From contig JAFEDK010000008.1 of assembly GCA_018241665.1 (NCBI GenBank), forward strand, positions 307,460-371,459: a DNA stretch of 64,000 bases, in the 5' to 3' direction. Made by a program: the position numbers and the translations under genes. A model generated the notes under the pieces. It had not been told where the DNA came from and searched no databases. It saw only the letters and a program-made list of their open reading frames with translations. Numbering within the stretch: the first letter of the stretch is position 1; each line of letters starts with the position of its first letter. Source of the stretch: Pseudomonadota bacterium. GTDB taxonomy: Bacteria; Pseudomonadota; Gammaproteobacteria; Burkholderiales; Rhodocyclaceae. Below, piece after piece: positions 18,059 to 29,074 of this stretch.

Positions 18059-19204
18059 TCAACGTCCTTTCAGGTAGGGCAGGATGGCCGCCGCGGCCTT
18101 GTCCGCCGTGTCCTGGCGCAACTGCAGGTGCATGTCCGTAAAGGTCCGCTCGAGCTCGGCCACCCGCGCCTTGTCCGACAACCAGCCGTCGAGGGCGTCG
18201 GCGAGCGCCTGGGGCGTGGCGGCGTCCTGCAGCACTTCCGGCACCACGTCGCGCCCGGCCAGCACATTGGGCAACCCGACCCACGGCAGATAGGCCATCC
18301 GCTTCATCAGGCGGAAGGACCATTTGCCGATCTTGTAGGTGATCACCATCGGCCGCTTGAGCAATGCCGCCTCCAGGGTTGCCGTGCCACTGGCCACCAG
18401 CACCACGTCCGCGGCGATCATTGCCTCGACCGAGTGGCCGAACAGGATGCGGATCGGCAGATCCATGTGGGCATGGCGTCGCAGGGCGTCCTCGAACAGC
18501 AAGCGCGTCTCGCGGGTTGCCAGTGGCACCAGGAAGCGGGCATCCGGGTGGCGACTGTGTAGCAGCGCCGCGGTGGCGATATAGGTATCCGCCAGGTTGC
18601 GCACTTCCGACTGGCGGCTGCCCGGCAGAAATGCAAAGACCGGCCCGCCGGGCGAGATCTGCAGCATTTCCCGCGTGCCCTCGCGATCGGGCGCCAGCGG
18701 AAAAACGTCGGCCAGCGGGTGGCCCACGTAAGTCACCGGCACGCCGGCCGTCCGGTAGATCTCGGGTTCGAACGGGAACAGGCACAGCATGTGGCTGACC
18801 GCCCGCGCGATGCCCTTCAGTCGCCCACGCCGCCAGGCCCAGATGGACGGGCTGACGAAATGGATGGCCGGGATTCCCTTGTCCTTCAGGCGCTGCTCGA
18901 GCCACAGGCTGAAGTCGGGCGCATCCACACCGATGAAGGCCGCCGGCGGATTCTTCACCAGCATGTCCCTCAGCTGGCGGCGGATGCCCGACAGTTCCCG
19001 GTAATTCTTGAGGGCGTCCACATAGCCGTGGACCGACAGCTTCTCGGCGGGCCACAAGGCCTGAAAACCCACCGCCTGCATTTTTGGACCGCCGATGCCG
19101 AAGAACTCGGCATCGGGAAGATGGCGCTTGAGCGCCTTGATCAGGTGACTGGCCAGCAGGTCGCTGGAGGCCTCACCCGCCACCATGGCAATCCGCACTG
19201 CCAT
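18059..19204 (-). CDS. lpxB: Lipid-A-disaccharide synthase
   Basis: A 381-residue glycosyltransferase joining UDP-2,3-diacylglucosamine to lipid X in lipid A synthesis on the inner face of the cytoplasmic membrane. The N-terminus [40 protein letters not shown]-type sequence ([13 protein letters not shown]) and LPGSRQSEV are family signatures. Length is normal. It follows lpxA by three bases. Confidence 0.97.
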   Translation of the reverse strand: MAVRIAMVAGEASSDLLASHLIKALKRHLPDAEFFGIGGPKMQAVGFQALWPAEKLSVHGYVDALKNYRELSGIRRQLRDMLVKNPPAAFIGVDAPDFSLWLEQRLKDKGIPAIHFVSPSIWAWRRGRLKGIARAVSHMLCLFPFEPEIYRTAGVPVTYVGHPLADVFPLAPDREGTREMLQISPGGPVFAFLPGSRQSEVRNLADTYIATAALLHSRHPDARFLVPLATRETRLLFEDALRRHAHMDLPIRILFGHSVEAMIAADVVLVASGTATLEAALLKRPMVITYKIGKWSFRLMKRMAYLPWVGLPNVLAGRDVVPEVLQDAATPQALADALDGWLSDKARVAELERTFTDMHLQLRQDTADKAAAAILPYLKGR

Positions 19205-19207
19205 GGA

Positions 19208-19981
19208 TCAGCGAACGATGCCACGCCCGGACTCGGCGATGAAGTCGGAAAACTCCTGCAGTTCAGGGGCTTGTGCCGCTGCCTCGGCGATCTGCCGACG
19301 CGCTTCGTCAAGGGTCAGGCCGTTGCGATAGAGGGTCTTGTAGGCCCGCTTGATCGCCATGATGCCTTCGCTCGAGTAGCCCCGGCGCTTGAGGCCCTCA
19401 CTGTTGATGCCGTGCGGTGCAGCCGGATTGCCGGAGACCGTCACGAAAGGCGGCAGGTCTTGCAGCAACACGGTACCGACGCCGCAGAAGCTGTGGGCGC
19501 CGACGCGCACGAACTGATGCACCCCGGTGAAGCCTCCGAGAATCGCCCAGTCACCGACCGTCACGTGACCAGCCAGCGTCGCGTTGTTGGCAAAGATCGT
19601 GTTGTTACCGACCATGCAGTCGTGGGCCACGTGCACGTAGGCCATGATCCAGTTGTCGTTGCCGACGCGGGTCAGGCCGCCGTCCTGCACGGTGCCGGTA
19701 CTGAAGCTGCAGAACTCGCGAATCGTGTTGCGATCGCCGATCTCCAGCCGGGTCGGCTCGTTGGCGTACTTCTTGTCCTGCGGCTCGGAGCCGATCGAAC
19801 AGAACTGGAAGATCCGGTTGTCGCGACCGATGCGGGTGTGCCCCTCGATCACCACATGGGGGCCGATGCTGGTCCCCTCGCCGATCTCGACGTGCTCACC
19901 GATGATCGAATACGGCCCGACCTGCACACCTTCGGCGAGGCGCGCGCCCGGATGAACGATGGCTGTCGGATGGATCGTCAT
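19208..19981 (-). CDS. lpxA: UDP-N-acetylglucosamine acyltransferase
   Basis: A 257-residue left-handed beta-helix acyltransferase, the first step of lipid A synthesis. Many hexapeptide repeats are visible ([21 protein letters not shown]), the catalytic-histidine segment is [12 protein letters not shown], and the C-terminal helices follow [13 protein letters not shown]. The start is the ATG at 19979-19981, which overlaps the fabZ stop (ATGA); an upstream in-frame ATG at 19996 lies inside fabZ. Confidence 0.97.
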   Translation of the reverse strand: MTIHPTAIVHPGARLAEGVQVGPYSIIGEHVEIGEGTSIGPHVVIEGHTRIGRDNRIFQFCSIGSEPQDKKYANEPTRLEIGDRNTIREFCSFSTGTVQDGGLTRVGNDNWIMAYVHVAHDCMVGNNTIFANNATLAGHVTVGDWAILGGFTGVHQFVRVGAHSFCGVGTVLLQDLPPFVTVSGNPAAPHGINSEGLKRRGYSSEGIMAIKRAYKTLYRNGLTLDEARRQIAEAAAQAPELQEFSDFIAESGRGIVR

Positions 19982-20421
19982 CGCTTGATCGCGCACATGA
20001 ATTCGGCTTCGGTGGCCAGCTCGCCGGCCACCTTGGCAGTACCCTTGAACTTCCAGATGTTGCGCATCACGCGCACGATCTCGGCTTCCAGCACCAGCTG
20101 GTCGCCCGGCACCACCGGACGCTTGAAGCGCACATTGTCCACCGATGCGAAATACACCATCGCATTCTCATCCGGCACCGTACCATCGGTCTTGAAAGCC
20201 AGCACCGCGGCGGCCTGGGCCAGCGCCTCGATGATCAGCACGCCCGGCATCACCGGGCTGTGCGGAAAATGCCCCGGAAAGAAAGGCTCGTTGACGGTCA
20301 CGTTCTTCAGGCCGACAACACGCTTGCCCACTTCCAGCTCAGTGATGCGATCCACCAGCAGGAAGGGATAGCGGTGCGGGATGTAACGCTTGATTTCGTT
20401 GATGTCGATGATTTCGCTCAT
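19978..20421 (-). CDS. fabZ: 3-hydroxyacyl-[ACP] dehydratase FabZ
   Basis: A 147-residue hot-dog fold dehydratase of fatty acid elongation. The N-terminus [17 protein letters not shown] and the active-site segment [23 protein letters not shown] (histidine and glutamate) are diagnostic. It sits between lpxD and lpxA with ATGA overlaps at both ends, coupling the supply of 3-hydroxymyristoyl-ACP to lipid A synthesis. Confidence 0.97.
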   Translation of the reverse strand: MSEIIDINEIKRYIPHRYPFLLVDRITELEVGKRVVGLKNVTVNEPFFPGHFPHSPVMPGVLIIEALAQAAAVLAFKTDGTVPDENAMVYFASVDNVRFKRPVVPGDQLVLEAEIVRVMRNIWKFKGTAKVAGELATEAEFMCAIKR

Positions 20422-21446
20422 GATTTCTTTTCCATTTCGGCGAGCTTCTTTTCCAACTCGCGCACCCGCTCCGCCATCGCATCGAGGCGACGCAGGTGGG
20501 CAAAATTCCGAACCCAGTCCGCATGCGGCTGCAGCGGGATCATGGCCGTGTAGACGCCGGCCTTGTCGAGGGTCTTGGTTACGTTGGTGTCGGCGGAGAT
20601 AACAACATCGTCAGCTACTTCCAGGTGTCCGGAGAAACCCGCCTTGCCACCGACCATCACCCGCTTGCCGACTCGCGTACTGCCCGCCAGGCCTGCCATT
20701 GCGGCCATGATGGTGTCGTCCCCCACATGGCAGTTATGGGCCACGTGGATAAGGTTGTCCAGCTTCACACCATTGCCAACGACTGTATCGTCCAGCGCGC
20801 CACGATCGATCGTGGTGTTCGCACCAATCTCCACGTCGTCACCCAGCACAACCCGGCCGATCTGCGGGATCTTGACCCAGTGCTTGTCGGCATCCCGCGC
20901 AAAGCCAAGGCCGTCGGCACCGATCACCGCACCGGAATGCAGGATGGCCCGCGCTCCGATCACGCAGTTGTCGTAGATCTTGACGCCGGGATGCAGCAGG
21001 GAGCCCGCACCGATGTGCACGCCATCGGCAAGCAAGCAACCTGCGCCGATCACACAGTCTTCACCGATCACGCAGTTCTCGCCGATCACCGCATTGGGAC
21101 CGACCGATACCGAGGGCGGGAGTACAGACGCAACGACCGCGCTGGCATGTACGCCAGCTGAAGCTTGCTTGGGCGGATTGAACAGTTGCGCGACGCGCGC
21201 AAAGTACAGATACGGGTCGGCCGTCAGAATACGCGGTCGTTCTGTAAGCCCAGCCGACTTCGGAGAAAGGATGAAGGCGGATGCGTTGCTTACTGCCAGC
21301 GACGCACCCAGCTTGGGGTTGGACAGGAAGGCCAATTCGCCTTCCTGAGCCGCTTCGATCGAGGCGATCTGACGAACGACGACGGCCGGATCGCCGACGA
21401 GTTCGCCACCGAGCCGGCCGACCAGCTCGCCAAGGGAGAATTCCAT
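20418..21446 (-). CDS. lpxD: UDP-3-O-(3-hydroxyacyl)glucosamine N-acyltransferase
   Basis: A 342-residue trimeric beta-helix acyltransferase, third step of lipid A synthesis. The N-terminal uridine-binding domain ends near FNPPKQA, followed by about ten hexapeptide turns ([17 protein letters not shown]) and the catalytic-histidine segment [17 protein letters not shown]. The C-terminus forms a helix ending [10 protein letters not shown]. It overlaps fabZ and follows skp by 11 bases. Confidence 0.97.
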   Translation of the reverse strand: MEFSLGELVGRLGGELVGDPAVVVRQIASIEAAQEGELAFLSNPKLGASLAVSNASAFILSPKSAGLTERPRILTADPYLYFARVAQLFNPPKQASAGVHASAVVASVLPPSVSVGPNAVIGENCVIGEDCVIGAGCLLADGVHIGAGSLLHPGVKIYDNCVIGARAILHSGAVIGADGLGFARDADKHWVKIPQIGRVVLGDDVEIGANTTIDRGALDDTVVGNGVKLDNLIHVAHNCHVGDDTIMAAMAGLAGSTRVGKRVMVGGKAGFSGHLEVADDVVISADTNVTKTLDKAGVYTAMIPLQPHADWVRNFAHLRRLDAMAERVRELEKKLAEMEKKS

Positions 21447-21457
21447 TGGCGGCCTGC

Positions 21458-21961
21458 TTACTTGGCTTCGCTCAGCGCCTTGATCACCTTGTCGGTGATG
21501 TCGATGCGCGGGCTGGCGTACACCGCCTCCTGGAAGATGATGTCGTACTTTTCGGCTTCCGCGATCTGCTTGATCGTCTTGTTCGCCCGATCCAGCACGC
21601 CGGCCAGTTCCTCGTTACGGCGCTGGTTCAGGTCTTCGCGGAACTCGCGCTGCTTGCGCTGGAAATCCCGGTTGAGCTCGTTGAATTCGCGTTCCTTGTT
21701 GCGACGATCGCCTTCAGCCATCGTCACGCCGTTCTTCTCGAGGCCTTCCTGCATGCCCTGGAGCTGCTTGGCCATGCGCTGCAGATCCTGATCACGCTTT
21801 TCGAATTCCTTTTCCAGCTTCTGCTGCGCCTTCTTGGCCGGCGTCGCTTCCTTCATGACGCGATCGGAATTGACGAAACCGACCCTCACCTCGGCCGCAG
21901 CCGTCTGCGCGAAAGCAGCGAGCAAGACTGCCGCCAGTGCGGACAAACCAATACCTTTCAC
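21458..21961 (-). CDS. skp: Periplasmic chaperone Skp (OmpH)
   Basis: A 167-residue periplasmic chaperone that keeps outer-membrane proteins soluble on their way to BamA. It has a signal peptide (about 1-23, [18 protein letters not shown]), then [23 protein letters not shown] and a long charged coiled coil that forms the Skp tentacles. The start is GTG at 21959-21961, supported by GGAGG seven bases upstream. Position between bamA and lpxD is the conserved one. Confidence 0.95.
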   Translation of the reverse strand: MKGIGLSALAAVLLAAFAQTAAAEVRVGFVNSDRVMKEATPAKKAQQKLEKEFEKRDQDLQRMAKQLQGMQEGLEKNGVTMAEGDRRNKEREFNELNRDFQRKQREFREDLNQRRNEELAGVLDRANKTIKQIAEAEKYDIIFQEAVYASPRIDITDKVIKALSEAK

Positions 21962-21994
21962 TCAAACCTCCATGTGCTTGCCACGCGGCGACAA

Positions 21995-24286
21995 TCAGAA
22001 CACCGTACCCAGCTGGAACTGGAATTTCTGCGTCTTGTCGCCTTCTTTTTTCTTTAGCGCGTTACCCAGGCTGAACTTCAGCGGCCCCACCGGGGAGCTC
22101 CAGGAGAACGCCAGACCCGCACTGTAACGCAAATCCGAAGCCTGCACCTTTTCGTCGGCACCCCAGACGTTACCCACGTCGGCGAACAAGGACAGGCGCA
22201 TCGACTTGTCCTTGCCGGAGCCCGGCATCGGGAAGTAATACTCGGCATTGCCGATCACGCGACGATTGCCACCCAGCGCACGGACGTAACCGGACGAGTC
22301 GGTATAGTGCGGACCCAGCGTGCTCTGCTGATAACCGCGCACCGATCCGATGCCACCGGCGTAGAAGTTCTTGTAGAACGGCAATTCCTTGCCATCGTAA
22401 CCGTGGGCGTAGCCGACATCGCCGTTGAGCATCAAGGCGTACCCGCCACCAAACGGAATCCAGTACTGATGCTGGTAGTTGGCGCGGATGTAACGCATGT
22501 CGAAGACCGGCGTCGCGATTTCCACCGAGGCACGTTGATATACGCCGGAGGTCGGATACACGAAGCTGTCACGCCGGTCGCGGGACCAACCGATCGTTGC
22601 CAGCAGGCTCTTCGCCGTATCACCAAAAGTGTTCACGAAGCCCACGTAGGGCGACGGGCTGGAGTCGTAGACCTTGATCGAGGTCTGATCGACGGCCAGA
22701 CCGAAGTTGATCCGGTCATCCTCGGCGATAGGGTAACCGAAGCGGATACCGGCACCGATGGACGAGCTCTTGTAGGTTGCCACCGACAGGGAAGTCGGAT
22801 CCACGTTGCGCTGATAGAGATCCCAGCCGATGCTGACACCGTCGATCGTCCAGTAGGGGTTGGTGAAGGACAGCGCGATAGTCTTGTTGATGCGGCCGGT
22901 ATTCACCTGCAGCGTCATCGCGTTACCCGTACCAAACAGGTTCTGCTGGGAGATGGAGGCGGACAGGATGACCTTTTCCGAACTGGAGAAACCAGCACCG
23001 AGCATCAGGTTGCCGGTCGCCCGCTCCTTGACGGTGAAGTTCGCGTCCACCTGGTCGGTCGAGCCCGGTACAGCCGGCGTCTCGATGGTCACTTCATCGA
23101 AATAACCGAGACGGTCCAGGCGCACCTTGGAGCGGTTCAGTGCTTCTCCGTCGTACCAAGCACCTTCCATCTGGCGCATCTCACGGCGGATCACCTCGTC
23201 GCGGGTCCGGGCATTGCCTGCAAAATTGATCTTGCGCACATAGACGCGCCGCCCCGGATCGACGAAAACAGTGAAGGCGACCGTACGCTTGGCCTTATCC
23301 ACCTCGGGCGCCGCATTCACGTTGGCAAAGGCATAGCCGGCATTGCCGAGCCGGTCGGTGATCGCCTTGGTCGTCGCCGTTACATTGTCCCGCACAAAGG
23401 TGTCACCCGCCTTGAGCTTGACGAGCTTCTGCAGCTCCTCCTCCGGCACCACCATGTTCCCGGCCAGCTTGACGTCGGAAACGGTGTATTTCTCACCTTC
23501 GGTGATACTCAGGGTGATGTAGATGTCCTTCTTGTCCGGCGTGATCGACACCTGGGTCGAATCGACGGTGAAGTCCAGGTAGCCGCGGTTCAGGTAGTAG
23601 GAACGCAGGGTCTCGATGTCGGCGGACAGCTTCTGCTTGGAGTACTGGTCGCTCTTCGAATACCAGGTCATCCAGCCCGGCGTCGTAAGGGAGAACAGCT
23701 CCAGCAGCTCCTTCTCCTTGAACACCTGGTTGCCGATGACGCTGATCTGGCGGATCTTGGCGGCATCGCCTTCGACCACGTTGAAATTCACGCCGACGCG
23801 GTTACGTTCAAGCGGCGTAACAGTGGTCGTGATCTGTACGCCGTACAAACCCTTGGAGAGGTATTGACGCTTGAGTTCCTGCTCCGCGCGCTCAAGCACC
23901 GCACGGTCAAAAATGCGCGATTCGGCAAGGCCGACTTCCTTGAGGCCCTTCTTCAGCGCGTCCTTGTCGAACTCCTTGATGCCGACGAAATCGACCTGAG
24001 CGATGGCCGGACGTTCGTCGAGTACGACGACGATCACATCCTTGTCGACCTCGATACGGACATCCTTGAAGAAGCCCGTGGCGAACAGCGCCTTGATGGC
24101 CTGAGAGGCCTTTTCGTCGGAGAAGCGCTCGCCAACCTTGACGGGCAGGTAACTGAACACAGTTCCCGCCTCGGTCCGCTGGATCCCTTCAACACGAATA
24201 TCTTTGACAACGAATGGCTCGAAGGCCAAGGCGGGCGATGCCACGAAAAGTGCGGCGATCAGCCCGGGAAGAAGCTTGGAATTCAT
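21995..24286 (-). CDS. bamA: Outer membrane protein assembly factor BamA
   Basis: A 763-residue Omp85 protein, core of the beta-barrel assembly machine. It has a signal peptide (1-21, ending SPALA), five POTRA domains (about 23-420; the first starts FVVKDIRVEGIQRTEAGTVF) and a 16-strand barrel, with the conserved FSVGGIGSVRGYQ-type motif here as AGGIGSVRGYQ and terminal phenylalanine (QLGTVF). Upstream is rseP, downstream skp, the usual envelope cassette order. Confidence 0.97.
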   Translation of the reverse strand: MNSKLLPGLIAALFVASPALAFEPFVVKDIRVEGIQRTEAGTVFSYLPVKVGERFSDEKASQAIKALFATGFFKDVRIEVDKDVIVVVLDERPAIAQVDFVGIKEFDKDALKKGLKEVGLAESRIFDRAVLERAEQELKRQYLSKGLYGVQITTTVTPLERNRVGVNFNVVEGDAAKIRQISVIGNQVFKEKELLELFSLTTPGWMTWYSKSDQYSKQKLSADIETLRSYYLNRGYLDFTVDSTQVSITPDKKDIYITLSITEGEKYTVSDVKLAGNMVVPEEELQKLVKLKAGDTFVRDNVTATTKAITDRLGNAGYAFANVNAAPEVDKAKRTVAFTVFVDPGRRVYVRKINFAGNARTRDEVIRREMRQMEGAWYDGEALNRSKVRLDRLGYFDEVTIETPAVPGSTDQVDANFTVKERATGNLMLGAGFSSSEKVILSASISQQNLFGTGNAMTLQVNTGRINKTIALSFTNPYWTIDGVSIGWDLYQRNVDPTSLSVATYKSSSIGAGIRFGYPIAEDDRINFGLAVDQTSIKVYDSSPSPYVGFVNTFGDTAKSLLATIGWSRDRRDSFVYPTSGVYQRASVEIATPVFDMRYIRANYQHQYWIPFGGGYALMLNGDVGYAHGYDGKELPFYKNFYAGGIGSVRGYQQSTLGPHYTDSSGYVRALGGNRRVIGNAEYYFPMPGSGKDKSMRLSLFADVGNVWGADEKVQASDLRYSAGLAFSWSSPVGPLKFSLGNALKKKEGDKTQKFQFQLGTVF

Positions 24287-24292
24287 CCGATT

Positions 24293-25657
24293 TCAGCTAG
24301 CAACAAGGCGGTTGATGTCGTTGTAGAAGGCAAAAGCCATTAGCGCCGCCAGCAGAGCCATTCCAATCTGCTGACCGATTTCCATAACCCGCTCGGAAAC
24401 CGGGCCGCCCTTGATGATCTCGATCACATAATACAACAAGTGCCCACCATCGAGCACCGGGACGGGCAGCAGGTTCAGGACCCCGAGGCTGATACTGATC
24501 AGGGCCAGGAACTTGACATACTGGGCCCAACCCATCTTCGCCGACTGCCCCGCAAAATCGGCAATCGTCACCGGTCCGCTAAGGTTTTTGACGGAAACTT
24601 CGCCGACGATCATGCGCCCCAGCACCGACAGGCTCAACGCTGCCGTATCCCAGGTCTGCTCCACGCCCTTGACCAGCGCATCGACAAAATCGTACTGGAC
24701 GGTGGTGAACATCAGATCCCGGCGGATATCCGCATCAGCCACCGCGACACCAATCCTTCCGATCGTCCGGCCCTTCTCCTCGACAGGCGTCGGCACCACC
24801 CGGAACACCAGCGAAACATCGTTCCGCAGCACCTCGACCTCGAGTTCCAGGCCGGGCGCATCCCGCACGGTCTCGACGAGATCCGCCCACCCCGCGATCT
24901 GCTTTTCCCCGATGCGCAGCACCCGGTCACCGCCTTTCAGGCCAGCCCGCTCGGCGGCGCCACCACTACTCAACGCTCCCAGCACCGCCGGCACATTAGG
25001 GCGATAAAGACGGAGACCGAGTTGGGCACTGATGTCCTGCTCCCCCTGATCGACATGGACGCCTGCCAGATCAAGGGAACGGAATGCGATCTCATCCCTG
25101 GGATTGATTGTCTCCACCGTGACGGCGCGCCGCTCGAAGGCGTGTTGCAGCAACTGCCAGCGAAACTCCTGCCAGGTCGCCACAGGATGCCCGTCCACCG
25201 AGCGCACCAGCTCGCCATCGGTGAAACCGGAACGCTCCGCGGCACTGGCGGCAACGGGCACACCGAGCCGCGCCCGCAACTCCTCGACGCCACCGGAATA
25301 CAGCCCCCAGTACAAGGCAATCGCCAGCACGAAGTTAGCCAACGGGCCAGCCGCGACGATAGCGATACGGCGCCAAACCGTCTGCCGGTTGAAGGCCCGG
25401 TGAATTTCCTCCTCGGGGACAGGCGCCTCGCGCTCGTCCAGCATCTTCACATAGCCACCGAGCGGAAAAGCCGACAACGCCCACTCGGTACCGTCCCCTC
25501 CGCTGCGCCAGACCAGCAGCGGCTTGCCGAATCCAAGGGAGAAACGCAGCACCTTGACACCACACAGGCGGGCAACGATGTAGTGCCCGAACTCATGCAC
25601 TACGATCAGGATGCCCAGCGCCAGTGCGAAGGGAATGAGGTAATCCAGCAGACTCAT
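24293..25657 (-). CDS. rseP: Regulator of sigma-E protease RseP
   Basis: A 454-residue site-2 zinc metalloprotease of the inner membrane that cleaves anti-sigma factor RseA after DegS. The HEFGH zinc motif is at 21-25 in the first membrane helix, two PDZ domains occupy the periplasmic middle (GFTDGELVRSVDG, GLKGGDRVLRIGEKQI), and the third zinc ligand is in LPVPVLDGGHLLYY near the C-terminus. It follows dxr by 6 bases. Confidence 0.96.
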   Translation of the reverse strand: MSLLDYLIPFALALGILIVVHEFGHYIVARLCGVKVLRFSLGFGKPLLVWRSGGDGTEWALSAFPLGGYVKMLDEREAPVPEEEIHRAFNRQTVWRRIAIVAAGPLANFVLAIALYWGLYSGGVEELRARLGVPVAASAAERSGFTDGELVRSVDGHPVATWQEFRWQLLQHAFERRAVTVETINPRDEIAFRSLDLAGVHVDQGEQDISAQLGLRLYRPNVPAVLGALSSGGAAERAGLKGGDRVLRIGEKQIAGWADLVETVRDAPGLELEVEVLRNDVSLVFRVVPTPVEEKGRTIGRIGVAVADADIRRDLMFTTVQYDFVDALVKGVEQTWDTAALSLSVLGRMIVGEVSVKNLSGPVTIADFAGQSAKMGWAQYVKFLALISISLGVLNLLPVPVLDGGHLLYYVIEIIKGGPVSERVMEIGQQIGMALLAALMAFAFYNDINRLVAS

Positions 25658-25663
25658 GGCTGA

Positions 25664-26857
25664 TCAGCGCGACGCTCGCTCAACAAGACCTGCGGCGCAT
25701 TCCCGGGCACGACGGTCCGCATCCAGAACGACGTCCAGGGAGTCTGCCTCCCTGGGCTCAACTGCGTCGAGGGTCGCCGAAATGATGTCGGAAATACGAT
25801 CGAAGCCCAGCCGGCCATCCAAGAAACTCGCGACCGCGACCTCATTGGCGGCATTCAACACGGCCGGGGCGATACCTCCTTCGCGGAGAACCCGGTAGGC
25901 ATGCCCCAGGCAGGGGAAACGCCCGAAATCCGGCCTCTGGAAATCCAGGCGTCCGATCTCGAACAGATCCAGCGGCTTGACGCCCGAATCGATCCGCTCA
26001 GGATAGGCCATCGCATGGGCAATCGGCGTACGCATGTCCGGATTGCCCAGCTGGGCCAGCACCGAGCCATCTGCATAGGCGACCAGCGAGTGGATCACGC
26101 TCTGGGGGTGGATCACGACCTCGATCCGTTCAGCCGACGCGCCAAACAGCCAGTAGGCTTCGATGACCTCCAGGCCCTTGTTCATCATCGTCGCGGAATC
26201 GACCGAGATTTTCCGCCCCATGACCCAGTTCGGATGGGCACAAGCCATCTCCGGGGTTACCGCAGCCAGCTCGTCGATGGGTTTGTTCAGGAAGGGGCCA
26301 CCGGAAGCCGTAAGCAGGATACGGGTCACGCCACTGCCATCCAGGCCGCGCTCGAACCCTGCCGGCAAGCCCTGAAAGATCGCGTTGTGCTCACTGTCGA
26401 TGGGCAGCAGGCTTGCGCCCCCCGCAACAACCTCCTGCATGAAGAGCGCCCCGGACATTACCAGGGCCTCCTTGTTGGCCAGCAGGATTCGCTTCCCGCT
26501 GCGCGCAGCGGCAAGCGCAGGCGGCAGGCCGGCCGCACCGACAATGGCCGCCATGACCATATCGACCTCGGGCGCGGACGCAACGTCCACAAGCGCCTGG
26601 CCGCCCGACAGGACTTCGGTGCAGCACCCTGCCCGCTCCAGCATGGCCTGCAGCCGCGCCGCATCGTCGGCGCTCGCCACTACCGCATAGGCCGGACGGT
26701 GCTCGAGGCACTGGGCGAACAGCTTGTCCACCTGCCGATGGGCCGTCAGCGCAAAGACCGCATAACGATCGGCATGCCGTGCGACCACATCCAGCGTGCT
26801 GACGCCAATGGAGCCCGTCGCCCCCAACACCGTAATGAGCTTTTTCCCTTGAATCAT
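25664..26857 (-). CDS. dxr: 1-deoxy-D-xylulose 5-phosphate reductoisomerase
   Basis: A 397-residue NADPH enzyme committing to the MEP isoprenoid pathway. It has the dinucleotide motif [15 protein letters not shown] (10-24), [13 protein letters not shown], the metal/substrate motif [12 protein letters not shown] and the flexible loop near SGGPF. I chose the ATG at 26857, two bases after the cdsA stop; an upstream in-frame ATG (26875) lies inside cdsA and adds only MDGTII. Its product feeds uppS, encoded two genes upstream. Confidence 0.96.
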   Translation of the reverse strand: MIQGKKLITVLGATGSIGVSTLDVVARHADRYAVFALTAHRQVDKLFAQCLEHRPAYAVVASADDAARLQAMLERAGCCTEVLSGGQALVDVASAPEVDMVMAAIVGAAGLPPALAAARSGKRILLANKEALVMSGALFMQEVVAGGASLLPIDSEHNAIFQGLPAGFERGLDGSGVTRILLTASGGPFLNKPIDELAAVTPEMACAHPNWVMGRKISVDSATMMNKGLEVIEAYWLFGASAERIEVVIHPQSVIHSLVAYADGSVLAQLGNPDMRTPIAHAMAYPERIDSGVKPLDLFEIGRLDFQRPDFGRFPCLGHAYRVLREGGIAPAVLNAANEVAVASFLDGRLGFDRISDIISATLDAVEPREADSLDVVLDADRRARECAAGLVERASR

Positions 26858-26859
26858 GA

Positions 26860-27681
26860 TTATCGTGCCATCCACAGGGCAATCAGCGCCACGACCGGCA
26901 GCGTGGACGTCAGGCTGTCGATCCGATCGAGAACACCGCCGTGCCCAGGCAGCAAGGTCCCACTGTCCTTCACACCAGCCTGGCGCTTGACGAGGGATTC
27001 GAACAGGTCACCGATGATGCTGAGCCCGGTAAAGCCCAGCAGCAGCAAGGCCACGGGCAACAGAGCCAACCCCTTGAACGATCCCCAATAGGAAATGCAG
27101 GAGAGTCCGTATAGCGTGACGGCAAGCATCGCACCACAAGCCCCCTCCCAGCTCTTTCCTGGGCTGATCGACGGTGCCAGCTTGCGACGGCCAAAAGCCC
27201 GCCCCACGAAATACGCTGCGATATCCGCGAGCCACACCGCCCCCATGACGCCAAGGAGTAGCCACGGACTCAGCAAACGGAGATGCGCAATGGCCAGACT
27301 GGGGGGCAGAAGAAGCACCGAGCCGATCAACGGCGCCGCCGCACTCTCGGACAAGCGCCATTTGGCCCGCAGCCAGAACGGCACGCACAGCAACCAGAAG
27401 ATGGCGCTGACGGCATAGACCGGCTCCAAAGCGAACGGAGCGACCATGGCATCCTTGTGGAGCCCGGCCACAAGCCCCATTGCGAGGCACAGCCCGCCCA
27501 GCAGCAGCGCGTACAAACGCCGCATCGCAGGCGAAAACCCGAGCATCGAAGCCCACTCGGTCGCCGCGAGCGCACAGATCAGGGAGGAAAAAACAAGCCA
27601 GCCGATGGCTGGCAGCAGAAAGAGAGCCGACAGCAGGCCTGCAAGCAGGACCAGCGCGGTAATGACCCGCGCTTTAAGCAT
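26860..27681 (-). CDS. cdsA: Phosphatidate cytidylyltransferase
   Basis: A 273-residue membrane enzyme forming CDP-diacylglycerol, the precursor of all phospholipids. Seven to eight hydrophobic segments are followed by the signature [33 protein letters not shown]. The ATG at 27681 overlaps the uppS stop by 8 bases; longer upstream frame lacks family similarity. Confidence 0.95.
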   Translation of the reverse strand: MLKARVITALVLLAGLLSALFLLPAIGWLVFSSLICALAATEWASMLGFSPAMRRLYALLLGGLCLAMGLVAGLHKDAMVAPFALEPVYAVSAIFWLLCVPFWLRAKWRLSESAAAPLIGSVLLLPPSLAIAHLRLLSPWLLLGVMGAVWLADIAAYFVGRAFGRRKLAPSISPGKSWEGACGAMLAVTLYGLSCISYWGSFKGLALLPVALLLLGFTGLSIIGDLFESLVKRQAGVKDSGTLLPGHGGVLDRIDSLTSTLPVVALIALWMAR

Positions 27682-28462
27682 GACCAGAGGCGGAGGAGTC
27701 CGACTCGCCGGACACAAGCTGCTCGCTGGTACGCCCAAAACGGCGCTCACGCTGCTGGTAAGACAGGATTGCCTCGTCAAGCGCGGCCTCTCCGAATTCA
27801 GGCCAGAGCTTGTCGGTGAAATAGAGTTCGGAGTATGCCAGCTGCCAGAGCATGAAGTTGCTGATGCGCTGCTCGCCTCCAGTGCGAATGAACAGATCCG
27901 GCTCTGGACAGAAGCTCAGTGCCAGATGCGGAGCCAGGTCTTCCTCGGCGAACCCGTTCGTCACACCGGGCGAGGCCGCCAGCATCTTTTCGACAGCCTG
28001 CATCACATCCCAGCGCCCGCCGTAGTTTGCGCAGATCGTCAAGTGCATGCCGGTATTGCCGGCCGTCAGCGCCTCCGACTCCCGGATCAGATCGATCAAA
28101 GCCTGGTCGAAGCGCGCCAGATCGCCAACGACATGCAAACGCATGTTGTTCCGGTGAATACGCTCGATCTCCAGCCTGAGCGATTTCACGAACAACTGCA
28201 TCAGGAAGGAAACTTCGTCCTTAGGACGACGCCAGTTCTCGGAACTGAACGCAAAAACGGTGAGGTATTCCACGCCCCGATCCAGGCAGGTGCGGATCAC
28301 CTCCCGAAGCGCATCGACGCCTTTGGCGTGGCCGGCGACCCGTGGCATCAGGCGCTTGCGCGCCCAACGCCCGTTACCGTCCATGATGATGGCGATATGC
28401 CGCGGAATCTTCGCAGCCTCGGGTACGCCCCGTGTGGAGCTGAGAAAGGGCAATCGCACCAT
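27674..28462 (-). CDS. uppS: Undecaprenyl diphosphate synthase
   Basis: A 262-residue cis-prenyltransferase making the C55 carrier lipid for peptidoglycan and O-antigen. The active-site motif IAIIMDGNGRWARKR carries Asp28, and the C-terminal substrate motif is RTGGEQRISNFMLWQLAYSEL. A 15-20 residue N-terminal extension precedes PRHIAI. The gene lies 44 bases after frr. Confidence 0.96.
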   Translation of the reverse strand: MVRLPFLSSTRGVPEAAKIPRHIAIIMDGNGRWARKRLMPRVAGHAKGVDALREVIRTCLDRGVEYLTVFAFSSENWRRPKDEVSFLMQLFVKSLRLEIERIHRNNMRLHVVGDLARFDQALIDLIRESEALTAGNTGMHLTICANYGGRWDVMQAVEKMLAASPGVTNGFAEEDLAPHLALSFCPEPDLFIRTGGEQRISNFMLWQLAYSELYFTDKLWPEFGEAALDEAILSYQQRERRFGRTSEQLVSGESDSSASGHA

Positions 28463-28506
28463 GATCTGTCCGTCTGAAGGAGAGCGGAAAAATCCGACCT
28501 CGAGGG

Positions 28507-29064
28507 TCAGATCTGCATCAGTTCTTGTTCTTTCTGGGCAAGCAGCTTGTCGATCTCGACAATCGCCTTGTCGGTCAGTTTCTGAACATCGTCCTGGGCA
28601 CGACGCTCGTCGTCCTCGGAAATGGTCTTCGCCTTGACTGCATCCTTCAACGAGGCGTTGGCATCACGACGCAGATTGCGCACCGCGACCTTGGCACCTT
28701 CGCCTTCGTGCTTGATGACCTTGATAAGTTCCTTGCGACGCTCTTCGGTCAGCGGCGGCATCGGCACGCGGATGACCTCGCCCTGGGACGCCGGGTTGAG
28801 ACCGAGGTCGGAGTCGCGAATCGCCTTCTCCACCTTGGCAACCATCGGCTTTTCCCACGGCTGCACACCGATCGTACGCGCATCGATCAGCGTGACATTG
28901 GCAACCTGATTGACGGGCACAGGATTGCCATAATATTCGACCATCACATGATCCAGGATACCCACGTGGGCCCGGCCGGTCCGCACCTTGGCGAGATCCT
29001 GCTTGAGCGCCTCGATGGACTTCTGCATCTTGAGCTCGGTAGTTTTCTTCAGCTCCGGAACCAT
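28507..29064 (-). CDS. frr: Ribosome recycling factor
   Basis: A 185-residue factor that, with EF-G, splits post-termination ribosomes. Signatures are [32 protein letters not shown] and [19 protein letters not shown]. The ATG at 29064 is preceded by GAGGAAG at good spacing and gives the exact family length; an open upstream extension to 29109 reaches toward pyrH and is not needed. Confidence 0.97.
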   Translation of the reverse strand: MVPELKKTTELKMQKSIEALKQDLAKVRTGRAHVGILDHVMVEYYGNPVPVNQVANVTLIDARTIGVQPWEKPMVAKVEKAIRDSDLGLNPASQGEVIRVPMPPLTEERRKELIKVIKHEGEGAKVAVRNLRRDANASLKDAVKAKTISEDDERRAQDDVQKLTDKAIVEIDKLLAQKEQELMQI

Positions 29065-29074
29065 CACATCTTCC